Positions 1 through 7,400 of a stretch of 64,000 bases of DNA are shown piece after piece. Made by a program: the position numbers and the translations under genes. The stretch's first letter is position 1, and each line of letters opens with the position of its first letter. Under the pieces are notes generated by a model. The model ran no database searches, was not told the origin of the DNA, and saw only the letters and a program-made list of their open reading frames with translations. Source of the DNA: Nitrosomonadales bacterium (GTDB taxonomy: Bacteria; Pseudomonadota; Gammaproteobacteria; Burkholderiales; Gallionellaceae); NCBI GenBank assembly GCA_016235045.1, contig JACRME010000016.1, positions 62,001 through 126,000 on the forward strand, read 5' to 3'.

Positions 1-2
1 TG

Positions 3-128
3 GGCGGCCCCAACGCCATGATCGCGGTCGAGCAAAGCGTGGCAGACATGCGCAAAGTGATAGCCGGTCTTACGCTGGCAGACACGGGCAAGTTCATCGG
101 CAATGATGGGCTGGTGATTCCGTGGTGA
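3..128 (+). CDS. C-terminal fragment of a CDS entering from the left edge (…GGPNAMIAVEQSVADMRKVIAGLTLADTGKFIGNDGLVIPW*)
   Basis: Frame 3 is open from the window edge to TGA at 126-128; family not recognised. Confidence 0.5.
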   Translation, partial: GGPNAMIAVEQSVADMRKVIAGLTLADTGKFIGNDGLVIPW

Positions 129-192
129 CTTCGCTTGCTGGATCGCGTGATATGGACTAACATTAGTCCACTTGATCCATGCGAGGTGTGTC

Positions 193-435
193 ATGTCAAC
201 AGTCAATATCCATGAAGCCAAAACCCAGTTCTCACGCATCGTCGAGCAGGCGGAGGCGGGCGAGGAGATCGTGATCGCGCGTGGCGGAAAGCCGGTGGCG
301 CGCCTGGTGTCTCTGGCTTCTGCCGCGCCCAAACCCCGCAAGCTCGGTCTGGGCAAGAAACGTTTCACTTTTCCGGCAAACTTCGACAACCTGAATGCGG
401 GTGAAATAACGTCCATGTTCGAGCAGGGCAAATAA
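193..435 (+). CDS. Type II toxin-antitoxin antitoxin, Phd/YefM (VapB-like)
   Basis: MSTVNIHEAKTQFSRIVEQAEAGEEIVIARGGKPVARLV is typical of Phd/YefM antitoxins; the stop overlaps the start of the PIN gene. Confidence 0.88.
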   Translation: MSTVNIHEAKTQFSRIVEQAEAGEEIVIARGGKPVARLVSLASAAPKPRKLGLGKKRFTFPANFDNLNAGEITSMFEQGK

Positions 436-842
436 TGGCCCGGCACGTGTACTTGCTGGATACCAATGTACTACTGGCGGCATTGCTTGCCCCCGAACGC
501 TTGCCTCAAGAGGTGGTCGCGGGGCTGTCCGATTCATCCAACACTGTCTATTTCAGCTCGGCCAGCATTTGGGAAATCGCGATCAAGCGGTCTTTGAACC
601 GTGCGGATTTTGATTTTTCTCCGGAGGATATTCACCGCCTTGCGAAGGACACCGGGTTCACCGAACTGACGGTGAAAGGTGAGGATTGCTATCCCCTGGT
701 GGATTTGCCCTGGCATCACCGAGACCCGTTTGATCGATTACTGATTGCGCAGGCGCAATCGTTGCCAGCCTATTTGCTCACAACCGATGGCGTGCTGAGC
801 CAATATTCAGAGCTGGTCGTGCATCTGACTTTGAGGCCATGA
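435..842 (+). CDS. PIN-domain toxin (VapC-like)
   Basis: LLDTNVLLAAL… SASIWEIAIKRSL… DPFDRLLIAQA PIN signatures; overlaps the antitoxin by 1 nt. Confidence 0.9.
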   Translation: MARHVYLLDTNVLLAALLAPERLPQEVVAGLSDSSNTVYFSSASIWEIAIKRSLNRADFDFSPEDIHRLAKDTGFTELTVKGEDCYPLVDLPWHHRDPFDRLLIAQAQSLPAYLLTTDGVLSQYSELVVHLTLRP

Positions 843-860
843 ATGATTAAGGAGATAGTC

Positions 861-1187
861 ATGGACAAATTAAAGAACATTCACCCCGGCGAAATCCTCC
901 GCGAAGAGTTCTTGCTCCCGATGGAGATCAGCCAAACCAGACTCGCCAACTCCATCGGAGTGCCACCGCGTCGCATCAACGAGATCGTGCTGGGCAAGCG
1001 CGGCATCACGGCGGATACCGCCTTGCGCCTTGCCAAAGTGTTCGGAACCTCCGTGCAATTCTGGATGGGATTGCAGGACGAATACGAACTGCGCGAGGCA
1101 CGCAGCGCGATCAAGGATCAACTGGAACAGATGATGCCGATTGCGGGTAGAAAGTATTTCGAGCCAGGCCACTTTAATTCGTGGTGA
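861..1187 (+). CDS. HigA family addiction-module antidote (HTH/XRE)
   Basis: IHPGEILREEFLLPMEISQTRLANSIGVPPRRINEIVLGKRGITADTALRLAKVFGTSVQFWMGLQ; AAGGAG RBS upstream of ATG 861. Confidence 0.88.
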   Translation: MDKLKNIHPGEILREEFLLPMEISQTRLANSIGVPPRRINEIVLGKRGITADTALRLAKVFGTSVQFWMGLQDEYELREARSAIKDQLEQMMPIAGRKYFEPGHFNSW

Positions 1188-1329
1188 TGCTGCGGCCTTG
1201 GTGAAGGTCTATATCTTTTGGCATATAGGCGAGCAGGGGATTTGCTGCTAGGCTTCGGTGCGTTGGGTTGTAGGGCATGGAAAAGAATTTCGAGAGTAGG
1301 CTTCTTTAACTCATCTGCTTCGGTAAAAC

Positions 1330-1677
1330 ATGAAACTACCCAATGGCGGCAGTGCAGTCGTTGACATCGAAAAGTTGCGGGGATACTGTCTATCCGCACA
1401 GCACCCGGAAGGTCGACATAAGGCACGAGTGTTCTTGGCAACGCTGGGAATGTCGGTTACCGATGCAGACAAGTTGCGTGAGTTATTGCTGTCTGCAGCC
1501 GAGTCAAATGATAAAGTTTCCATGACCGGCGCTGATGAATATGGTAGCCGCTACACAATGGATGCGCATGTCGTCTGGGGTAGTCGTGGGGCGATTGTCA
1601 GAAGCGCATGGATTATCAAGATTGGTGAGGATTTTCCGCGCTTAGTCAGTTGTTATGTATTGAGAGGTGACGCATGA
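1330..1677 (+). CDS. DUF6883-like protein
   Basis: ORF KLPNGGSAVVDIEKLRGYCLSAQHPEGRHKARVFLATLG…; coupled to the next ORF. Confidence 0.6.
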   Translation: MKLPNGGSAVVDIEKLRGYCLSAQHPEGRHKARVFLATLGMSVTDADKLRELLLSAAESNDKVSMTGADEYGSRYTMDAHVVWGSRGAIVRSAWIIKIGEDFPRLVSCYVLRGDA

Positions 1678-1883
1678 AAACATTAGAAGTGGTCGCACTG
1701 ACTAACGATGTTCCGGAAAAACATCTTCGCCGTGGTCAGGTAGGGACGATTGTAGAGCTACTCGCACACGGCATGGTGGAAGTTGAATTCTCCGATTTGG
1801 AGGGGGTGCCTTACGCCATGTGCGCGATACCGGAAAACAGCTTGATGGTATTGCATCACATCCCGGATGCGATTGCGGCATAG
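1674..1883 (+). CDS. DUF4926-like protein
   Basis: EVVALTNDVPEKHLRRGQVGTIVELLAHGMVEVEFSDLEG pattern; start overlaps the previous stop (ATGA). Confidence 0.65.
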   Translation: MKTLEVVALTNDVPEKHLRRGQVGTIVELLAHGMVEVEFSDLEGVPYAMCAIPENSLMVLHHIPDAIAA

Positions 1884-1917
1884 GTTTTTGCAGAGGTTGG
1901 TGTCGTAATGCAAGACC

Positions 1918-1968
1918 TGACCCCGTGCTTGCTTTCCGTGCTTGCTTTTGACCCCGTGCTTGCTTTCT
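1918..1968. repeat. Short direct repeats (CGTGCTTGCTTT x3, TGACCCCGTGCTTGCTTTC x2)
   Basis: Read directly at 1918-1968. Confidence 0.8.
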
Positions 1969-2041
1969 GCAAAGACCCCGCGCGGAAGGCTAAAGAGCCT
2001 GATCAGCCACCGTCTCCACCTCAACCCACAGGGCCGCAAGC

Positions 2042-2554
2042 ATGGATGGCTCGATAATGTCCATTCATAGAATGAGAAGTACTTACGAAATTCTTGAGAC
2101 GACGCGGAGCGAATTCAACAAATTCGACAGCAGTGTCGTGTGTCCGTTAATCGGGCTAACACAAGAGGAAATGGAGAAGCTTGGCTTTGCTGAGATTGCG
2201 CGGCTCATCAATGATCTTGATATTCGTAAGCGCTATTGCGATCTAGCCATTGCGATGCTCAACGCGAATATTTCCCACTACCGCTCTGACGCAACCCCTA
2301 TCTTGGTTCGTAGAGCTGACAATACAGCGGTAGTTGTTTCAACACTCCTTGCGGCGGCTTTTGTTCAATACCTAAATGGCATTGTAGCTGCTCTATTTGC
2401 ATCGGCAGCTTGGTACTGGCTAGCCGCCGAAATATCTCGTCGTAGGCTGGAGCAACTAAATAAAGATGCTGAGGCACATAACGAACTTGTTGCTGGTTGG
2501 GCCGAAACACTACGAGGGTGGGAGGTTGAGCGTGTCGCACTACAGTCTTTATAG
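2042..2554 (+). CDS. Hypothetical protein with a central hydrophobic hairpin
   Basis: 170-aa ORF; AVVVSTLLAAAFVQYLNGIVAALFASAAWYWLAAE hydrophobic segment. Confidence 0.55.
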   Translation: MDGSIMSIHRMRSTYEILETTRSEFNKFDSSVVCPLIGLTQEEMEKLGFAEIARLINDLDIRKRYCDLAIAMLNANISHYRSDATPILVRRADNTAVVVSTLLAAAFVQYLNGIVAALFASAAWYWLAAEISRRRLEQLNKDAEAHNELVAGWAETLRGWEVERVALQSL

Positions 2555-2709
2555 ATTAACGAATAGCAATAAAACGGGTCAGTACCGAGTCAAATTGCTT
2601 TTGGAGAAATGATGAAAATGAAATCGACTCCAGTACCTTCGGATCCCGCCTCCTTTCGGCCCCCCCATCGATTCGATGCCATCGATTCTCGTTTTGTGTT
2701 GGGGGCTTA

Positions 2710-3567
2710 ATGGCTAGAAGAAAAAGCTGGGAGTGGATTGATAAGGGCAATGGCTATGCTGAGGTTAAGCTTCTATCGTGGAAATATTTCACCGATTTTG
2801 TATATAAAGAAATGCTTAACTATGAGACCTATGTTTGGAGGGGGCAAAGGTGTGACGACTGGGCGCTTGAATCTACATTAGATAGGCTGGTTAACAAAGC
2901 GAAGGTCGCCAAAACAAAGCGGCATGGGTTTGTTAAATCACATCTAGAGCAATTTCAATATGCTGTAAGAGGAAGGCGGGGTATGCATCCGCCATTAATT
3001 GAAGATGAGAATGAGTGGTGGGCGCTTGGTCAGCATCATGGGTTAGCTACTCCTTTGCTTGATTGGACGACCTCTCCATTTGTTGCGGCATATTTTGCCT
3101 TCATCGGCGAAGGTGAAATTCAAACGCGCCATCGCGCTATTTTTGCGCTTCATCGACCAACCGTGGAAAGGTTGGTTCGGGAAAAAGTGAAGGCGAAAGA
3201 GGAAGAAAATAAACGAGATAAGGAAGATAAGAAGCCAATGAATGCGCTGGCGGCTCTACTCATGGATGCGCCAGTAAGGCCGGACGTGGAATTTATTCGC
3301 CCCTTCTCAGACGAAAATATGCGTCTTGTAAATCAAGGTGGGCTGTTTACTCGTGCACCACGCGATAAGCCGCTTGATATTTGGATACAAGAAAATCCTG
3401 ATGGGAACGTTGGATATACGCTTATCAAAATCATCCTTCCTGATGTGGATAGGGCTGAGTGTCTGAAGATGCTAAATCGAATGAATATTAATCATCTAAC
3501 TCTGTTCCCCGATTTATATGGAGCCTCTAAGTTTTGCAATCTCTTTGGTGAAATTGAGAAGTATTAA
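2710..3567 (+). CDS. FRG domain-containing protein
   Basis: YVWRGQRCDDWALESTLDRL … ALGQHHGLATPLLDWTTSPFVAAYFAF is the FRG-domain signature. Confidence 0.85.
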   Translation: MARRKSWEWIDKGNGYAEVKLLSWKYFTDFVYKEMLNYETYVWRGQRCDDWALESTLDRLVNKAKVAKTKRHGFVKSHLEQFQYAVRGRRGMHPPLIEDENEWWALGQHHGLATPLLDWTTSPFVAAYFAFIGEGEIQTRHRAIFALHRPTVERLVREKVKAKEEENKRDKEDKKPMNALAALLMDAPVRPDVEFIRPFSDENMRLVNQGGLFTRAPRDKPLDIWIQENPDGNVGYTLIKIILPDVDRAECLKMLNRMNINHLTLFPDLYGASKFCNLFGEIEKY

Positions 3568-3734
3568 ACGCGAAACATCGTTTGAAAACTATTGGGGGCA
3601 CCAAGAATAGTTTTGTATTTCTAAATACTCTTTCGGCCTTACTCCTATCTTGGCATAATCCGCCCCTCGCAAATTTCACCCATAGACCTCTCCCCGCAGA
3701 GGTCTATTTAATCCAGTAACTCGTAAACCAATCT

Positions 3735-6236
3735 ATGCTTCCATCAATCGAACAACGCCTTGCCGCCGAGATCGCGGCCAAACCTGCTCAAATCGCTGCT
3801 GCCATTGCCTTGCTGGACGAGGGGGCGACGGTGCCATTCATCTCGCGCTATCGCAAAGAGGCGACGGGCGGGCTGGACGATACGCAGTTGCGCTTGCTGG
3901 AAGACCGGCTGCGTTATCTGCGCGAGCTGGAAGAGCGCCGCGAGGCCATCATTGCCTCGATCACCGAGCAGGGCAAGATGACGCCGGAGCTGTTGAAGGC
4001 GGTGTCGCTGGCCACCGACAAGACGCATCTGGAAGACTTGTATCTGCCGTACAAGCCGAAGCGCCGCACCAAGGCGCAGATCGCGCTGGAGGCGGGGCTG
4101 GAGCCGTTGGCGGATATGCTGCTGGCGAATCCGACGTTGAATCCGGAAGAGGAGGCGGCCAAGTATCTGCGCGAGCCATTCACCAGCGAGGCGGGCGATG
4201 CCAACCCCGGCGTGGCGGATGCCAAGGCGGCGCTGGATGGCGCGCGGCAGATATTGATGGAGCGCTTTGCCGAAGATGCGGGCCTGCTGCAATCGCTGCG
4301 CGAATATGTGCAGCAGCACGGCGTGGTGCAATCGAAAGTCATCGAAGGCAAGAATGACGCGGCGGAGAAGTACGCCGACTATTTCGATTATTCCGAATCC
4401 ATCAACACCATTCCTTCGCACCGCGCGCTGGCGGTGTTCCGTGGCCGCCGCGAAGAGATGCTGGATGTGCAACTGCGTCTGGATAGCGAAGAAGAGAAAC
4501 CGACCTGGGCCTCGCCGCACAACCCGTGCGAGATGCGCATCGCCAGCCGCTTCAACATCAAGGACATGAACCGCCCGGCCGACCGCTGGCTGATGGATAC
4601 CGCGCGCTGGACCTGGCGCGTGAAGAGCTTTATGCATCTGGAATCGGAACTGATGGGCGCGCTGCGAAGCCGTGCCGAGACCGAGGCCATCAACGTGTTC
4701 GCGCGCAACCTGAAAGCGCTGCTGCTGGCCGCACCCGCCGGGCCGCGCGTGACCATGGGGCTGGACCCCGGCATCCGCACCGGCGTGAAAGTGGCGGTGG
4801 TGGACGAGACCGGCAAGGTGGTGGATACCGCTACCGTTTATCCGCACCAGCCAAGGAATGATTGGGATGGGGCGTTGCATACGCTGGTGCAGTTGGCGAA
4901 GAAACATAGGGTGACGTTGATTGCGATTGGGAATGGGACGGCTTCGCGGGAGACGGATAGGTTGGCGCAGGAGTTGATCAAGTTGTGCGGGAGCGCCGAC
5001 GTGCTCCTTCCCCCTGCCAAGGGGAAGGCTAGGATGAGGGTAGAGTCGAGAGACACTAACGCTTCTACCCCCTCCCTAACCCTCCCCCTGCAAGGAGGGG
5101 ATGTCGCAGCTACCGATGGAAGATCCGGGTTGAAGATGACCAGCATCGTCGTTTCCGAGGCCGGCGCATCGGTGTATTCCGCTTCCGAATTCGCTTCGCG
5201 CGAATTGCCGGAGCTGGATGTCTCGCTGCGCGGTGCGGTGTCCATCGCACGCCGCCTGCAAGACCCGCTGGCCGAGCTGGTGAAGATCGATCCCAAGTCG
5301 ATTGGTGTTGGCCAATACCAGCACGACGTGAGCCAGTTCCAGTTGGCGCGTTCGCTGGATGCAGTGGTGGAAGATTGCGTCAATGCGGTGGGCGTGGATG
5401 TGAACACGGCGTCGGTGCCTTTGCTGGCGCGGGTTTCCGGCTTGAGCAGCAGCGTGGCTCAGGCCATCGTAAACCAGCGCGACCTGAAAGGAAAATTCAA
5501 CAGCCGCGCCGAACTGCGCGAGGTGCCGCGCCTGGGCGACAAGACCTTCGAGCAGGCGGCGGGCTTTTTGCGCATCATGGGCGGCAACGATCCGCTCGAT
5601 GCTTCCGCCGTCCACCCCGAATCGTATCCGCTGGTGCAGCGCATCCTCGAAGACATCAAGCAGGACATCAAGGGCGTGATCGGCAACAGCAACCTGCTGA
5701 AGTCGCTCAGTCCTTCCAAATATCAGGACGAGAAATTCGGCATCCCGACCATCAGCGATATTTTGAAAGAACTGGAAAAACCCGGCCGCGATCCGCGTCC
5801 CGAGTTCACCACGGCAACGTTCAAGGAAGGCGTGGAATCCCTGTCCGACCTGCAGCCGGACATGATCCTCGAAGGCGTGGTCACCAACGTGGCCGCGTTC
5901 GGTGCCTTCGTGGATATCGGCGTGCATCAGGATGGGCTGGTGCACATCTCCGCGCTTGCCGACAAATTCGTCAAAGACCCGCACACCGTGGTGAAGGCGG
6001 GGCAGGTGGTGAAGGTGAAGGTGCTGGAGGTGGACGAGAAGCGCAAGAGGATCGCGCTGACGATGCGACTCACCGATTCGGCAGCGCAGGCGGGCGGGGG
6101 CAAGCACGTGAATAGACACGAACCGCGCGAGCATCGCGGGCAGGGCAAGCCGGCGGGGAAACCTGCCAACCGTGCTCCTACCCAACCCGCAACGGGTGGC
6201 GCGATGGCGGCGGCGTTTGCGAAGCTGAAGGGGTGA
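3735..6236 (+). CDS. tex: RNA-binding transcriptional accessory protein Tex (with internal repeat-derived insert)
   Basis: [80 protein letters not shown] and S1 domain [29 protein letters not shown]. Confidence 0.95.
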   Translation: MLPSIEQRLAAEIAAKPAQIAAAIALLDEGATVPFISRYRKEATGGLDDTQLRLLEDRLRYLRELEERREAIIASITEQGKMTPELLKAVSLATDKTHLEDLYLPYKPKRRTKAQIALEAGLEPLADMLLANPTLNPEEEAAKYLREPFTSEAGDANPGVADAKAALDGARQILMERFAEDAGLLQSLREYVQQHGVVQSKVIEGKNDAAEKYADYFDYSESINTIPSHRALAVFRGRREEMLDVQLRLDSEEEKPTWASPHNPCEMRIASRFNIKDMNRPADRWLMDTARWTWRVKSFMHLESELMGALRSRAETEAINVFARNLKALLLAAPAGPRVTMGLDPGIRTGVKVAVVDETGKVVDTATVYPHQPRNDWDGALHTLVQLAKKHRVTLIAIGNGTASRETDRLAQELIKLCGSADVLLPPAKGKARMRVESRDTNASTPSLTLPLQGGDVAATDGRSGLKMTSIVVSEAGASVYSASEFASRELPELDVSLRGAVSIARRLQDPLAELVKIDPKSIGVGQYQHDVSQFQLARSLDAVVEDCVNAVGVDVNTASVPLLARVSGLSSSVAQAIVNQRDLKGKFNSRAELREVPRLGDKTFEQAAGFLRIMGGNDPLDASAVHPESYPLVQRILEDIKQDIKGVIGNSNLLKSLSPSKYQDEKFGIPTISDILKELEKPGRDPRPEFTTATFKEGVESLSDLQPDMILEGVVTNVAAFGAFVDIGVHQDGLVHISALADKFVKDPHTVVKAGQVVKVKVLEVDEKRKRIALTMRLTDSAAQAGGGKHVNRHEPREHRGQGKPAGKPANRAPTQPATGGAMAAAFAKLKG
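4989..5125. repeat. Palindromic REP/MITE-like repeat inserted in frame in tex
   Basis: CCTTCCCC…GGGGAAGG and ACCCCCTCCCTAACCCTCCCCCTGCAAGG match the element at 19567-19671; the left edge GGGAGCGCCGACGT matches the repeat at 6245/9592. Confidence 0.75.
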
Positions 6237-6244
6237 AGGTGTTT

Positions 6245-6292
6245 GGGAGCGCCGTCGTCCCGTCGGCGCTGTCTTAAAATCAGCCGACGAGA
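6245..6292. repeat. REP-like palindromic repeat downstream of tex
   Basis: GGGAGCGCCGTCGTCCCGTCGGCGCTGTCTTAAAATCAGCCGACGAGAC; shares the core CCGTCGGCGCTGTCTTAAAATCAGCCGACGAGAC with 9592-9652. Confidence 0.85.
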
Positions 6293-6419
6293 CACATCCG
6301 ACCGGAGCTTTGCCATGAATAACCTCATTCTGAGAAAGGTTACATAGGTGTTCTTTTTGGTGGCATGGCCATTCCTGTTTATTATGCAAAAAAAATAGCA
6401 TTACAGAACAGAGGAGCTT

Positions 6420-7214
6420 ATGCCGGGAGAAATAGGGGAAGTCGTATCCACAAGTTTGTCCAGTTCAGAGCGTGCCGATTTTGTGGAGATTGTCGAGTCG
6501 GGCATGCATATCAAGACCAGGGACGAGTTCTTCAAATGGACGCAAGCTGAACTGCAGCTCATTTTTCCCCACGGCATGCTGGTGTGCGGTGTCGGGCGGC
6601 TTGGGAAGGATGTGGTGCAGATTCAGAATGTCATGGGGTGTAATTTTCCGGATGAATATATCCAGGCCTTGCAGCGACCAGACGGGTTGACTCACAGCCC
6701 CATCATTCAGCGCTGGTTGAAAGAGCAACAACCCATTCTGTTCGAACCGGATTGTGAGGTGACGCAAAAGCTGGCACCGCCCGGCTGGCTGGATAATTTC
6801 CACCGCTACGGATTGGTCAACCTCGCCGCGCATGGACAGCGCGATGCCGACAGTCACTCTGCTAGTTACTTCAGCTTTTCCCGAATTCCCGGTTCACTGA
6901 ACCAGCGCCACGCTTACTTGCTGAAATTGCTGGTGCCGCATCTGCACACGGCGTTGATGCGGGTGTTATCCAATCCGCGGTTCAATGGTCGGCTGTCTCC
7001 GACGCAACAAATCAATTTGAGCGCCCGTGAAAAAGAGGTGCTGAAATGGATGTCCGACGGCAAGAGCAATTGGGAGATCGCACAGGTGATCGGACTGAGC
7101 GAATCCACAGTCAAGAATCATGTGCACCATATATTGGGCAAATTGCATGTCGGCACCCGCGCCCAGGCGGTTGCCAAGGCCATCAAACTCAAGTTTATCA
7201 GTGCGAAGCATTGA
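6420..7214 (+). CDS. LuxR-family transcriptional regulator, EpsA-like (XrtB/PEP-CTERM-associated type)
   Basis: C-terminal LSAREKEVLKWMSDGKSNWEIAQVIGLSESTVKNHVHHILGKLHVGTRAQAVAKA; N-terminal domain resembles EpsA-type regulators. Confidence 0.7.
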   Translation: MPGEIGEVVSTSLSSSERADFVEIVESGMHIKTRDEFFKWTQAELQLIFPHGMLVCGVGRLGKDVVQIQNVMGCNFPDEYIQALQRPDGLTHSPIIQRWLKEQQPILFEPDCEVTQKLAPPGWLDNFHRYGLVNLAAHGQRDADSHSASYFSFSRIPGSLNQRHAYLLKLLVPHLHTALMRVLSNPRFNGRLSPTQQINLSAREKEVLKWMSDGKSNWEIAQVIGLSESTVKNHVHHILGKLHVGTRAQAVAKAIKLKFISAKH

Positions 7215-7318
7215 TGTTTGCTGCAACCCGCGAGCTGAAGTCAGGCCCATATCACTGGGTTCACTTCTGCCTGAATCCGCTCCAACTCACTGATGCATAT
7301 GGTAAATGTGCAGAACCG

Positions 7319-7338
7319 TATAGACCGAACGGTCTATA
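7319..7338. promoter_or_regulatory. 20-bp perfect palindrome TATAGACCGAACGGTCTATA, putative TetR-type operator
   Basis: Read directly; lies about 60 bp upstream of the NHL-repeat lipoprotein gene. Confidence 0.55.
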
Positions 7339-7400
7339 TATAAGTCCCGAGCCTTCGTGTAGTTTTCGCGCACTACTACTTAATTGAGAGGGATGGTCAT

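Noticed and set aside
1118-1441. Minus-strand ORF considered as a possible HigB toxin partner
   Set aside because: No RelE/HigB-like features, antisense orientation, overlaps the higA end and a plausible plus-strand gene.
3744-6401. Long minus-strand ORFs opposite tex (3744..4907, 5076..6401)
   Set aside because: Arg/His/Gln-rich shadow ORFs opposite a confidently identified conserved gene in GC-rich DNA.
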